In this document: positions 46,231 to 59,998 of the stretch, piece by piece
Numbering within the stretch: position 1 is the first letter of the stretch
How the letters are laid out: each line of letters opens with the position of its first letter
Source: Symsagittifera roscoffensis
Taxonomy: Eukaryota > Xenacoelomorpha > Acoela > Convolutidae
DNA length: 64,000 nucleotides
Assembly (NCBI RefSeq): GCF_963678635.1
Contig: NC_087066.1
Coordinates: 66,437,277 to 66,501,276 of the forward strand
Direction of reading: 5' to 3'
Made by a program: the position numbers and the translations under genes
The notes under the pieces: generated by a model
The model's database searches: none
What the model was told of the DNA's origin: nothing
What the model saw: only the letters and a program-made list of their open reading frames with translations

Positions 46231-47526
46231 TCTGCAAAGATTGGATTTTGTTCTCAATTTCCTTCAACGGGAAGAAGTTATTCGACGAACGTCCAGCTGT
46301 TTTGTCATAATTCTCAAAAAGAAACCTGAATAAGAGCGTCAAGATTTCTCAACGATTATTTGCCTGGAGCTCATACGGTTTCTAGGTGGGTTATAACAGA
46401 AATTTCAGCAAGAAGAACAGTAAAAAATAATTGTCTCTGAGTTTGTATTGAAAGTTATCTGAAATCAACTGGTCCTTATTCTAATCAAGGATTCGTACGA
46501 CGGATTCTGCGCTGGATCCAAAACAAAAAAAGCAGACAAACAGTTAGTCACAACAGCAAAAATCTCAAAAGTTAACTTCCAGGCCTTGATTTTTTTTCGG
46601 CGGGTATTTTATCGACAATTTTCGTTAAAAATTCATCATTTTTGTTGGCTTGAAGAAAAAAAGTGAAATGAACAAAACTGGTTTACCAGTAATTTTAATG
46701 TCAGAAAACCTCGAAAAAAAATCTAAGAAAGACATTGAGTTTTTTATAACAAACACTTTTCACCCCAAGAAACAAAAGTTAATACTTCAAAAATGATAGA
46801 AAAGAAATGCTCCTGAAGTTTTTGGAAACCTATTTTTGCTTCATTTGAATAGAAAAGTCAATTTTTATCAAATTTTTCTCATCTACCTTGAGCGAAACAT
46901 CAAGAAAATTAAATAAAACATGGAAATCAGGTGATTAAAGTTTTCAAGCCTAGACTTTTTTGTTTGAACTTCTCTGGAGTAGTATGGAAAAGTTGGCTGA
47001 AAACCTCGAAATTATAAAACACCAAGAAACTAAGTAAAACTTGGAAGTCAGGTGTTTAAAAAACTCCAACACTAAAATTTTTTGTTTAAAATTCCATGAC
47101 AGTGACCTGGTGATTAATTCATAATCTAAGGCTCACATTTAGGAAGTGCAATTATAATTTCTACGAAACAGTTTTTTTCAGCTTTTGTTCGTTTTTTTCG
47201 CACAATATAAGTTATGCAAAATAAATTGATTAATTTTCAGAAAGTAGTATGGAACCTTTTTGAAATAAACTTATTCAAAGAGTGGATTCGCTCAAACTTC
47301 TTACAGCTGTAAGTAGTTATTTGACTGTTTTTATACAATTCTCAATCAGAAACCTAAACTTTTGAAATAAGAAATTTCACTGATTTTTTTAATCTTGAGC
47401 TCAAACGTTTGCAAGAAGAGTTATACAAAGATTTAAGCAACGAAAACATGAAAAAAATTAATTGTCTCTGAATTTGTAAGAAAGTTATCTGACAGCCACT
47501 GAATTTAAATCTAATCAATGTTTTGT
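46231..47526. repeat. Rearranged type E and C units
   Basis: A type E unit (box near 46497) missing its first half is followed by an abrupt joint near 46978 (CTTCTCTGGAGTAGTATGG). There, pieces of unrelated parts of the monomer meet before a type C unit begins. No gene is seen. Confidence 0.75.
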
Positions 47527-50500
47527 ACGACGGCTTCCTCTTTCAATCCATATCAAAAACGCAAAATAAAAACATTTAATCTCAGGCAGCAAAAATTTCA
47601 AAATTAAGGTTGAGACCACGTTTTTTTTGGGTATTTTATTGATAATTTTTGTTCAAATTATCAGTTTTCTTGGCTTGAATGGAGAAAAGAATTGAAAAAA
47701 TTTCGTAACCAGTGTTTTTTTGTCAGAAAACTTCAAACAGGAAAAAAAATCTAGTACTATGGTTGAATTTATTTTATGACATTCACTTTTCACTTCGAGA
47801 AACCACCAGATAGTACTTGGATAAGGATACGCAAAAAATGCTCCTGAATTTTCTGGAAATTGCTTTTGCTTTAATTGATTAGGAAAAATCACTTTTGTCC
47901 AATTCTTTTCTCAATCCAGTTTAAGCGAAACATCAAGAAAACTAAGTAAAACTTGGAAGTCATGTTCCTAAAAATCCCAAGACTGGAACTTTTTGTTTGA
48001 ACTTCTCTGGAAGTGACCTGGCGATTAAATTCTTATTCAAGAATCACTATTACGAAGTGCAATCCTGAATTCTACGATAGTATTTTTTCAGTTTTTGCTT
48101 GTTTTTTTTTCGCTCAAAATATCTAATTTGCTGAACAAATTGAACAGTTCTCAAAAAGTAGAATGGGAAGTTCTTGAATAAATTTTTTTCGAGGGGTGTC
48201 AATTTTCTCAAATTTTTTTCAGCTGGAAGAAGTTATTTGATAAAATTGCGGCTGTTTTTTAACAATTATCAATTAAAAATCTAAACTCTAGGGTTAACAT
48301 TTCTCAACGGTTTTTATGTTGAGCTCAAACTGTTGCTAGTAGGGTTATAACAAAGCTTTAAGCAGTAACAGGAAAAAATTGTCTCTTAGTTTCTAAAGGA
48401 AGTTATCTAACACCAACTGATTTTAATTGTAGTCAGTGTTTTGTATGACGGCTTCCTCGTCCAATGCAAATAAAAAAGCAGAAAAACAGGTAGTCTCCAT
48501 AGCAAAAATTTCATAAGGTAACTTCGAGGTCTCGACTTTATTATTCGCGTATCTTATCGATATTTTTACTTTAAAAATCATGAATTTAATTGAGTTGGCT
48601 GAAAGAAAAGAATTGAACCAATTTGGTACCAGCATTTTTTGTGTCAGAAAACCTGAATTACGAAAAAATCTAAGACTATAGTTGAATTTGTTTTATGACA
48701 ACTACTTTTCACCCCGAGAAACTAACAGAGTAATTAAAAAAAGATTGGCAAAAAAATGTTCCTGAACTTTAGGGAAAATTGTTTTCGCTTCATTTGATTA
48801 GAAAGAGTCATTTTTGTCTGATTTATTCTCAAAGCATTTCTCAAAGCAATGAAGTTTTGATTTGGACTCACAATTATGAAGTGCAACCGTGATTTCTACC
48901 ATAGTAAGTTTCTCCTTTTTCTTCTCTTTCTTTGCTCAAATTATGAAGAAGAAAATTAACAGTTTTCAAAAATTAGTATGGAAAAGTTTTGGAAGAATCT
49001 TCTGCAAAGATTGGATTTTGTTCTCAATTTCCTTCAACGGGAAGAAGTTATTCGACGAACGTCCAGCTGTTTTGTCACAATTCTCAAATAGAAACCTGAA
49101 TAAGAGCGTCAAGATTTCTCAACGATTATTTGCCTGGAGCTCATACGGTTTCTAGGTGGGTTATAACAGAAATTTCAGCAAGAAGAACAGTAAAAAATAA
49201 TTGTCTCTGAGTTTGTATTGAAAGTTATCTGAAATCAACTGGTCCTCATTCTAATCAAGGATTCGTACGACGGATTCTGCGCTGGATCCAAAACAAAAAA
49301 GCAGAGAAACAGTTAGTCACAACAGCAAAAATCTCAAAAGTTAACTTCCAGGCCTTGATTTTTTTTCGGCGGGTATTTTATCGACAATTTTCGTTAAAAA
49401 TTCATCATTTTTGTTGTCTTGAAGAAAAAAAATGAAATGAACAAAACTGGTTTACCAGTAATTTTAAGGTCAGAAAACCTCGAAAAAAAATCTAAGAAAG
49501 ACATTGAGTTTTTTATAACAAACACTTTTCACCCCAAGAAACAAAAGTTAATACTTCAAAGTTGATAGAAAAGAAATGCTCCTGAAATTTTTGGAAACCT
49601 ATTTTTGCTTCATTTGGTTAGAAAAGTCAATTTTTATCAATTTTTTCTCATCTACCTTGAGCGAAACATCAAGAAAATTAAATAAAACATAGAAATCAGG
49701 TGATTAAAGTTTTCAAGCCTAGACTTTTTTGTTTGAATTTCTCTGGAAACGACCAGGAGATGAAATTTTGATTTGGACTCACAATTATGAATTGCAACCG
49801 TAAATTCTACCATAGTATGTTTTTCCTTTTTCTTCTCTTTCTTTGCTCAAATTATGCAGAACACAATTAACAGTTTTCAAAAAGTAGTATGGAAAAGTTT
49901 TGGAAGAATCTTCTGCAAAGATTGGATTTTGTTCTCAATTTCCTTCAACGGAAAGAAGTTATTCGACAAACTTCCAGCTGTTTTGTCACAAATCTCAAAT
50001 AGAAACCTGAATAAGAGGGTCAAGATTTCTCAACGATTATTTGTCTTGAGCTCAAACGGTTGCTGGTAGGGTTTTAACGAAGATTTGAGCAAGGAGAACT
50101 TGAAAAAAAACTAATTGTCTCTGAATTTGCAAAGAAAGTTATCTGACACCAAATGATTTAAAACCATGACTGACCTGGTGATTGAATTCTAATCTAAGAC
50201 TCACATATAGGAAGTGCAACCCTAAATTCTACAATAGTGTTTTTTCAGTTTTCGTTCTTTTTTTCGCACAACATAAATTATGCAAAACAAATTAATTAAT
50301 TCTCAGAAAGTAGTCTGGAACCTTTTTGTAATAAATTTATTCAAAGAGTGGATTTGCTCAAATTTCTTACAGCTGTAAGAAGTTATTTGATAATTTCTGA
50401 CTGTTTTTTTTCACAATTCTCAATCAGAAACCTAAATTTTTGAATCAAGAAATTTCACTGAGTTTTTTTTATCTTGAGCTCAAATGTTTGCAAAAAAAGT

Positions 50501-53500
50501 TATAACAAAGATTTAAGCAACGAAAAAGTGAAAAAAATAATTGTCTCTGAGTTTGTAAGGAAAGTTATGTGACAGCAACCGAATTTACATCTAATCAATG
50601 TTTTGTACGACGGCTTCCTCTTTCAATCCATATCAAAAAAGCAAAATAAAAACATTTAGTCTCAGGCAGCAAAAAACTCATCCTTAATGTTGAGACCTCG
50701 TGTTTTTCGGGGATTTTATTGATAATTTTTATTCAAACTATCAGTTTTCTTGGCTTGGATGGAAAAAAGAAGTGAAAAATTTCATAACCAGTGGTTTTTT
50801 GTCAGAAAACCTCAAACAGGAAAAAAATCTAAGACTGTGGTTGAACTTAATTTATGACATTCACTTTTCACTTCGCGAAACCAACAGATATTACTTGAAT
50901 AAGGATACGCGAAAAAATGCTCCTGAGGTTTCTGGAAATTGCTTTTGCTTTAATGATTAGAAAAAATCAATTTTGTCCGATTCTTTTCTCAATCCAGTTT
51001 AAGCGAAACATCAAGAAAACTGAGTAAACTTGGAAGTCAGGTTCTGAAAAATCCCATGACTGGAAATTTTTTTTTGAACTTCTCTGGAAGTGACCTGACG
51101 ATTAAATTCTAATTCAAGAATCACAATTATGAAGTGCAATCCTGAATTCTACGATAGTATTTTTTTCAGTTTTTGCTAGTTTTTTTCGCTCAAAATATCT
51201 AATTTGCTGAACAAATTGAACAGTTCTCAAAAAGTAGAATGGGAAGTTCTTGAAAGAATTTATTTCAAAGGGTGTCAATTTTCTCAAATTTCTTTCAGCT
51301 GGAAGAAGTTAATTGATAAAATTGCGGCTGTTTTTTTAACAATTATCAATTAGAAATCTAAACTCTAGGGTTAACATTTCTCAACGGTTTTTATGTTGAG
51401 CTCAAACTGTTGCTAGTAGGGTTATAACAAAGCTTTAAGCAGTAACAGGAAAAAAATTGTCTCTTAGTTTCTAAGGGAAGTTATCTAACACCAACTGATT
51501 TTAAATCTAGTCAGTGTTTTGTATGACGGCTTCCTCGTCCAATGCAAATAAAAAAGCAGAAAAACAGGTAGTCTCCAATAGCAAAAATTTCATAAGGTAA
51601 CTTCGAGGTCTCGATTTTATTATTCGCGTATCTTATCGATATTTTTAGTTAAAAAAAAAACATATATTTATTTGAGTTGGCTGAAAGAAAAGCATTGAAC
51701 CAATTTGGTACCAGCATTTTTTGTGTCAGAAAACCTGAATTACGAAAAATTCTAAGACTATAGTTGAATTTGTTTTATGACAACTACCTTTCACCCCGAG
51801 AAACCAACAGATAGTAATTGAAAAAAGATTGGCAAAAAATGTTCCTGAACTTTAGGGAGAGAATTGTTTTCGCTTCATTTGATTAGAGTCATTTTTGTCT
51901 GATTTATTCTCAAAGCATTTCTCAAAGCAATGAAGTTTTGATTTGGACTCACAATTATGAAGTGCAACCGTGAATTCTACCATAGTATGTTTCTCCTTTT
52001 TCTTCTCTTTCTTTGCTCAAATTATGAAGAAGAAAATTAACAGTTTTCAAAAAGTAGTATGGAAAAGTTTTGGAAGAATCTCCTGCAAAGATTGGATTTT
52101 GTTCTCAGTTTCCTTCAACGGGAAGAAGTTATTCGACGAACTTCCAGCTGTTTTGTCACAATTTTCAAATAGAAACCTGAAAAAGAGGGTCAAGATCTCT
52201 CAACGATTATTTGTCTTGAGCTCATAGGGTTTCTAGATGGGTTATAACAGAAATTTAAGCAAGAAGAACAGTAAAAAATAATTGTCTCTGAGTTTGTATT
52301 GAAAGTTATCTGAAATCAACTGGTCCTAATTCTAATCAAGGATTCGTACGACGGATTCTGCGCTGGATCTAAAACAAAAAAAGCAGACAAACAGTTAGTC
52401 ACAACAGCAAAAATCTCAAAAGTTAACTTCCAGGCCTTGATTTTTTTTCGGCGGGTATTTTATCGACAATTTTCGTTAAAAATTTATCATTTTTGTTGGC
52501 TTGAAGAAAAAAAGTGATATGAACAAAACTGGTTTACCAGTAATTTTAATGTCAGAAAACCTCGAAAATTAATCTAAGAATGACATTGAGTTTTTTTATA
52601 ACAAACACTTTTCACCCCAAGAAACAAAAAGTAATACTTCAAAATTGATAGAAAAAAATGCTCCTGAAGTTTATGGAAACCTAATCTTGCTTCATTTGAT
52701 TAGAAAAGTCAATTTTCGTCAATTTTTTTTCATCTACTTTGAGCGAAACATCAAAAAAATTAAATAAAACATGGAAATCAGGTGATTAAAGTTTTCAAGC
52801 CTAGACTTTTTTGTTTGAATTTCACTGGAAACGACCAGGAGATGAAATTTTGATTTGGACTTACAATTATGAAGTGCAACCGTAAATTTTAACATAGTAT
52901 GTTTTTCCTTTTTCTTCTTTTTCTTTGCTCAAATTATGCAGAACACAATTAACAGTTTTCAAAAAGTAGTATGGAAAAGTTTTGGAAGAATCTTCTGCAA
53001 AGATTGGATCTTGATCTCAATTTCCTTCAACGGAAAGAAGTTTTTTGACAAACTTCCAGCTGTTTTGTCACAAATCTCAAATAGAAATCTGAATAAGAGG
53101 GTCAAGATTTCTCAACGATTATTTGTCTTGAGCTCAAACGGTTGCTGGTAGGGTTTTAACGAAGATTTAAGCAAGGAGAACTTGAAAAAAAATTAATTGT
53201 CTCTGAATTTGCAAAGAAAGTTATCTGACACCAAATGATTTAAAACCATGACTGACCTGGTGATTAAATTCTAATCCAAGACTCACATATAGGAAGTGCA
53301 ACCCTAAATTCTACAATAGTGTTTTTTTTTCAGTTTTTGTTCGTTTTTTTTGCACAATATAAATTATGCAAAATAAATTAATTAATTTTCAGAAAGTAGT
53401 CTGGAACCTTTTTGAAATAAAATTATTCAAAGAGTGGATTTGCTCAAATTTCTTAGAGCTGTAAGAAGTTATTTGATGAAATTCTGACTGTTTTTTCACA

Positions 53501-56390
53501 ATTCTCAATCAAAAACCTAAGTTTTTGAATCAAGAAACTTCACTGAGTTTTTTTATCTTGAGCTCAAATGTTTGCAAGAAAAGTTATAACAAAGATTTAA
53601 GCAACGAAAACATGAAAAAAATAATTGTCTCTGATTTTGTAAGGAAAGTTATCTGACAGCAACTGAATTTAAATCTAATCAGTGTTTTGTACGACGGCTT
53701 CCTCTTTCAATCCATATCAAAAAAGCAAAATAAAAACATTTAATCTCAGGCAGCAAAAAACTCATCATTAATGTTGAGACCTCGTTTTTTTCGGGTATTT
53801 TATTGATAATTTTTATTCAAACTATCAGTTTTCTTGGCTTGGATGGAAAAAAAGAAGTGAAAAAATTCATAACCAGTGTTTTTTTTGTCAGAAAACCTCA
53901 AACAGGAAAAAAAATCTAACACTGGTTGAATTTAATTTATGACATTCACTTTTCACTTCGAGAAACCAACAGATAGTACTTGAATAAGGATACGCGAAAA
54001 AATGCTCCTGAAGTTTCTGGAAACTGCTTTTGCTTTAATGATTAGAAAAAATCACTTTTGTCCGATTCTTTTCTCAAAGCGAAACATCAAGAAAACTGAT
54101 TAAACTTGGAAGTCAGGTTCTTAAACATCCCAAGACTGGAACTTTCTGTTTGAATTTCTCTGGAAGTGACCTAGCGATTTAATTCTAATTCAAAAATCAC
54201 AATTATGAAGTGCAACCCTGAATTCTACGATAGTATTTTTTTTCAGTTTTTGCTAGTTCTTTTTTCGCTCAAAATATCTAATTTGCTGAACAAATTGACA
54301 GTTCTCAAAAAGTAGAATGGGAAGTTCTTGAAAGAATCTTTTTCGAAGGGTGTTCATTTTCTCTCAAATTTCTTTCAGTTGGAGGAAGTTATTTGATAAA
54401 ATTGAGGCTGTTTTTTTAACAATTATCAATTAGAAATCTAAACTCTAGGGTTAACATTTCTCAACGGTTTTTATGTTGAGCTCAAACTGTTGCTAGTAGG
54501 GTTATAACAAAGCTTTAAGCAATAACAGGAGAAAAAAAACTGTCTCTTAGTTTGTAGGGGAAGTTATCTGACAACATCTGATTTTAAATCTAGTCAGTGT
54601 TTTGTATGATGGCTTCCTCGTCCAATGCAAATAAAAAAGCAGAAAAACAGGTAGTCTCTAATAGCAAAAACTTCATAAGGTAAATTCGAGGTCTCGACTT
54701 AATTATTTGCGTATCTTATCGATATTTTTAGTTAAAGATTCATAAATTTATTTGAGTTGGCTGAAAGAAAAGTATTGAACAAATTCGGTAACAGCATTTT
54801 TTGTGTCAGAAAACCTGAATTACGAAAAAAACTAAGACTATGGTTGAATTTATTTTATGACATTCACTTTTCACTTCGAGAAACCAACAGATAGTACTTG
54901 GATAAGGATACGCAAAAAATGCTCCTGAATTTTCTGGAAATTGATTTTGCTTTAATTGATTAGGAAAAATCACTTTTGTCCAATTCTTTTCTCAATCCAG
55001 TTTAAGCGAAACATCAAGAAAACTAAGTAAAACTTAAAAGTCATGTTCCTAAAAATCCCAAGACTGGAACTTTTTGTTTGAACTTCTCTGGAAGTGACCT
55101 GGCGATTAAATTCTAATTCAAGAATCACAATTACGAAGTGCAATCCTGAATTCTACGATAGTATTTTTTCAATTTTTGCTAGTTTTTTTTTTGTTGCTCA
55201 AAATATCTATTTTGCTGAACAAATTGAACAGTTCTCAAAAAGTAGAATGGGAAGTTCTTGAATAAATTTTTTTCGAAGGGTGTCGATTTTGAAGTGCAAC
55301 TGTGAATTCTATCATAGTATGTTTTTCCTTTTTCTTCTCTTTCTTTGCACAAATTATGAAGAAGAAAATTAACAGTTTTCAAAAAATAGTATGGAAAAGT
55401 TTTGGAAGATTGAATTTTGTTCTCAATTTCCTCCAACGGGAAAAAGTTATTCGACGAACTTCCAGATGTTTTGTAACACTTCTCCAATAGAAACCTGAAA
55501 GAGGGTCAAGATTTCTCAACGATTATTTGCCTGGAGCTCATACGGTTTATAGATGGGTTATAACAGAAATTTAAGCAAGAAGAACAGTAAAAAATAATTG
55601 TCTCTGAGTTTGTATTGAAAATTATCTGAAATCAACTGGTCCCTATTCTAATCAAGGATTCGTACGACAGATTCTGCTCTGGATCCAAAACTGAAAAAGC
55701 AGACAAACAGTTAGTCTCAACAGCAAAAATCTCAAAAGTTAACTTCCAGGCCTTGATTTTTTTTCGGCGGGTGTTTTATCGATAATTTTCGTTAAAAATT
55801 TATCATTTTTGTTGGCTAGGAGAAAAAAGTGAAATGAACAAAATTGGTTTACCAGTATTTTTAATGTCAGAAAACCTCGAAAAAAAATCTAAGAATGACA
55901 TTGAGTTTTTTATAACAAACACTTTTCACCCCAAGATTCAAAAGGTAATACTTCAAAAGTGATAGAAAAAAACGCTCCTGAAGTTTATGGAAACCTATTT
56001 TGCTTCATTTGATTAGAAAAGTCAATTTTCATCAATTTTTTCATCTACCTTGAGCGAAACATCAAGAAAAATAAATAAAACATGGAAATCAGATGATTAA
56101 ATTTTCAAGCCTAGACTTTTTTGTTTGAATTTCACTGGAAACGACCAGGAGATGAAATTTGGATTTGGACTTACAATTATGAAGTGCAACCGTAAATTCT
56201 ACCATAGTATGTTTTTCCTTTTTCTTCTGTTTCTTTGCTCAAATTATGCAGAACACAATTAACAGTTTTCAAAAAGTAGTATGGAAAAGTTTTGGAAGAA
56301 TCTTCTGCAAAGATTGGATTTTGAATTTATTTCACCTTTAGGAATGGCAACCCCAAATTCTACGCTAGTGTTTTTTCAGTTGATTTGCTC
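47527..56390. repeat. 3.08-kb C-D-E-F higher-order repeats
   Basis: Type C boxes at 47527, 50607 and 53691 are 3080 and 3084 bases apart. The type D and type E boxes inside keep the same spacing (D near 48444, 51522, 54606; E near 49266, 52346). The third round is interrupted near 54840-55290 by an extra piece of D-type sequence and a break into an E-type unit. It is broken again near 56325, where ATTGGATTTTG joins AATTTATTTCACC. Confidence 0.86.
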
Positions 56391-57596
56391 AAACTTCTTA
56401 CAGCTGTAAGAAGTTATTTGATAAAATTCCGGCTGTTTTTTCGCAATTTTCAATCAGAAACCTAAATTTTTGAATCAAGAAAATTCACTGAGTTTTTTTT
56501 TATCTTGAGCTCAAACGTTTGTAAGGAAAGTTTGTAAGGAGAGTTTGTAAAGAAAGTTATCTGACAGCAACTGAATTTGAAGCAACTGAAGTTATCTGAC
56601 AGAAACTGAACTTCTCACTGGGAACTTCTCAATTATGGGAAGTTCTTAAAAATCCCAAGACTGGAACTTTTTGTTTGAACTTCTCTGGAAGTGACCTGGT
56701 CATTGAATTCTTATTCAAGAATCACAATTATGAAGTGCAATCCTGAATTCTACGATAGTATTTTTTTCAGTTTTTGCTAGTTTTTTCGCTCAAAATATCT
56801 AATTTGCTGAACAAATTGAACAGTTCTCAAAAAGTAGAATGGGAAGTTCTTGAAAGAATCTTTTTCGAAGGGTGTCGATTTTCTCAAGTTTCTTTCAGCT
56901 GGAAGAAGTTAATTGATAAAATTATGGCTGTTTTTTAACAATTATTAATTAGAAACCTAAACTCTAGGGTTAACTTTCCTCAACGGTCTTAATGTTGAGC
57001 TCAAACTGTTGCTAGTAGGATTATAACAAAGGTTTAAGCAGTAACAGGAAAAAAATTGTCTCTTAGTTTGTAAGGGAAGTTATTAACACCAACTGATTTT
57101 AAATCTAGTCAGTGTTTTGTATGACGGCTTCCTCGTCAAATAAATATTAAAAAGCAGAAATACAGGAAGTCTCTCAGCAAAAAACTCATAAGGTAACTTC
57201 GAGGTCTCGAACTTTTAATTCGGGTATCTTATCGATAATTTTAGCTCAAAATTCATAATTTTTCTTGAGTTGGCTGAAAAAAAAGAATTGAACAAATTTG
57301 GTAACAGTATTTTTTGTGTCAGAAAATCTGAATTACTAAAGAGTCTAAGACTATGGTTGAATTTGTTTTATGACAACTACTTTTCACTCCGAGAAACCAA
57401 CAGATAGTAATTGAAAAATGATTGGCAAAAAAATGTTTCTGAATTTTATGGAAACTTGTTTTTGTCTGATTTATTCTCAGAGTAATTTAAGCGGAACATC
57501 ACAAAAACTTAGTAAAACTTGAATTCAGGTGTTTAAAAAATTCCAAGTTTGGAATTTTTGGTTTGAACTTCTCTGGAAGTGACATGGGGATTAAAT
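56391..57596. repeat. Irregular satellite with local micro-duplications
   Basis: Type C and D sequence with short tandem stutters at 56520-56640, where GTAAGGAAAGTTT and AGTTATCTGACAG are each repeated within a few dozen bases. A type D box lies near 57120. It ends at GATTAAATAG joined to CTTGGAAAAGGGG at about 57597. Confidence 0.75.
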
Positions 57597-59998
57597 AGCT
57601 TGGAAAAGGGGTGAATTGAATAAATTTAGTTATCAGTAATTTTTGTGTCAGAAAACCTCAAAAGAAATCTAAGAATGTGGTTGAGTTTTTTAATGACAAC
57701 CACCTATCACAGCCGTAATCAAAAAGATAGTACTTGAAAAATGATACGCAAAAAAATGTTTCTCAAGTTTACGGAAACTTGTTTTTGCCTCATTCGGTTA
57801 GAAAAAGTCAGTTTTGTCCGATTTTCATCTCAATCCACTTTGGGCGAAACATCAATGAAACTAAGCATAGTTTGAAAATCAGATAGTTAAAAGTTTTCAA
57901 GACGATTTTTTTGTTTGAACTTTTCTTGAAGTGACCTGTGGGTTAAATATTAATTTATTTAGGAATCACATGCACGAGTTCGCGAGTATCCAGGCTCACT
58001 CCAAATTTTTTTAAAAAAAGAAGGAAATCAATTAATTGAACAGCAAAAACCTCGAAAGTTGTTTTCCAGTTCTCGAGTTTATTATTCGGGTATTTAATCG
58101 ATATTTTTTGTTAAAAATTTGTCATTTTTCTGGGCTTGGAGAACAGAAGTGAATTGAACAAATTTGAAATCAAGTAATTTTTTTTTCGAAAAACCTCAAA
58201 AAAGTCTAATAATATGGTTCAGTTTTTTTTAAAGATAACCACTTCTCACCCCGAGACACAAAAAATAGTACTTGAAAATTGATACGCAACAAAATGCTCC
58301 TAAAATTTATAGAAACTTGTTAAATAAACTTTTTGGTGATTTTTCTTCTCTACAGAGGTAATATCATGGTTACGGCGCAAACTCTCAGTTGTGCAAAAGT
58401 TACGACTTTTGAAAGTGATTTAAGCCACGTTTCTCGGTTTGTTTGTCAGTGAAAGTGATTGGGCGATTAAATTCTCAATTAGAAAACTTATTCTAGGATT
58501 AAGTTTCTCAACGAAATTTTTCTATTTTCAGCTCAAAATTGTTAATAAAGTTATAAAATAGATTTAGGCAATAAGTAAAGAAAAAAAAACAATGGTCTCT
58601 GTTTTGTATAGAAAGTTTCCTGACAACAAATGTTTTGAATTGTAATCAGTGTTTTGTAAGACGGCCTACTCGCTCAATCGAAATCAAAGAGGCAAAAAAA
58701 ACTTTTTCGAAATGGAAAATTGTCAAGAGCTAACTTAGGGTTAAGAGATTTGAGCATATTTGGTTACTAGTAAATTTTGTGTCAAAAGACCTCAAAAAAA
58801 TCTAAAAATGTGCTTGAGCTTTTCCATGACAACCATTTATCATCGCGAGAAACAAAAAGATAGTACTTGAAAAATGATACGCAAAAAAAACGCTTCTCAA
58901 ATTTACGGAAACTTGTTTCTGCTTCATTTGGTTAGAAAAAGTCAGTTTTATCCGATTTTTATCTCAATCCACTTTAAATGAAACATCAAAGAAACTAAGT
59001 GAAGTTTGGAAATCAAGTAGTTAAAAGTTTTCAAGACGATTTTTTGCTTGAATTTTTCTGGAAGATTGACCTGGGGATTAAATATTAATATAGGAATCAT
59101 AATTATGAAGTGCAACAGTAAATTCTACCATAGTATTTTAGTTTTCGAGTTTCTTTTTGTTGTTTTTGCTCAAGTTAAATTTTGCAGAGTGAATTGAAAA
59201 CTTTTCATCAAATAGTATGAGATTGTTTGGAAGTTTTTGAAAGAATCTTTTTCGGAGACCGGATTTTTTTTCGTAACTTCTTTCAACGGCCAGAGGTTAT
59301 TTGAACATTTCCAGCTGTTTTTTCATAATTCTCAATTAGAAACATAAATTCTAGATTTAGGATGTTTCAACGATTTTTGAATCCTGAGTTGAAACGGTTG
59401 CTAGTGGGTTTTTAAAAAAATTCAAACAAGGAGATCAGAAAAAAAAAGTTGTCTCTGAGTTTGTAGTGAAAGTTGTCTGACACCAACGTCTTAATTCTAA
59501 TCAATGTTTTGTACGACGGCTTCCTCGCTCACTCTAAAATTTAAAAAAAAGCTGAAAATCAATTAGTCTCGAACAGCAAAAATCTCAAAAATTTACTTCC
59601 AGGTCTCGAGTTTATAATTCGGGTATTTAATCGATACTTTTTGTTGAAAAATTGTCATTTTTTTGGGCTTGGAGAACAGAAGTGAAATGAACAAATTTGA
59701 TAACAAGTAATTTTTATTTCAGAAAACTTCAAAAAAATCTAAAAATAAAGTTGAGTTTTTTTATGACAACCATCACGAAAATTTAGTAAAACTTGAATTC
59801 AGGTGTTTTAAAAGTTCCAAGTCTGGAGTTTTTTGTTTCAATTTCTCTGGAAGTGACCTGGCCTAGCGATTGAATTCTAATTTTATAATCACAATTATGA
59901 AGTGCAATCCCGAACAATTTTTCAGTTTCCGTTCTTTTTTTGGCTCAATGTAGTTTATGCAGAACAAATTGAACAGTTCTCAAAAAATCGAATAGAAA
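57597..59998. repeat. Left-array-type units inside the right array
   Basis: This stretch resembles the left array and the retroelement flank rather than its neighbours. It has CCTATCAC near 57700, the short-unit block TTTTTCTTCTCTACAGAGG near 58340, GCAAACTCTCAGTTGTGC, and a box ACGACGGCTTCCTCGCTCACTC near 59513. It shows that the two arrays exchange sequence or share an older common array. A 28-base receptor-exon scrap lies at one of its internal joints. Confidence 0.78.
57968..57995 (+). other. 28-base scrap of the nuclear-receptor exon
   Basis: Identical to 23188-23215 of the receptor exon except for one base (G at 57986 for T at 23206). It starts ACATGCACGAGTTCGCGA. It sits precisely between satellite TTTAGGAATC and TCACTCCAAATTTTT, two parts of the monomer that are not normally adjacent. 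It is therefore filler DNA at a rearrangement joint. Confidence 0.85.
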
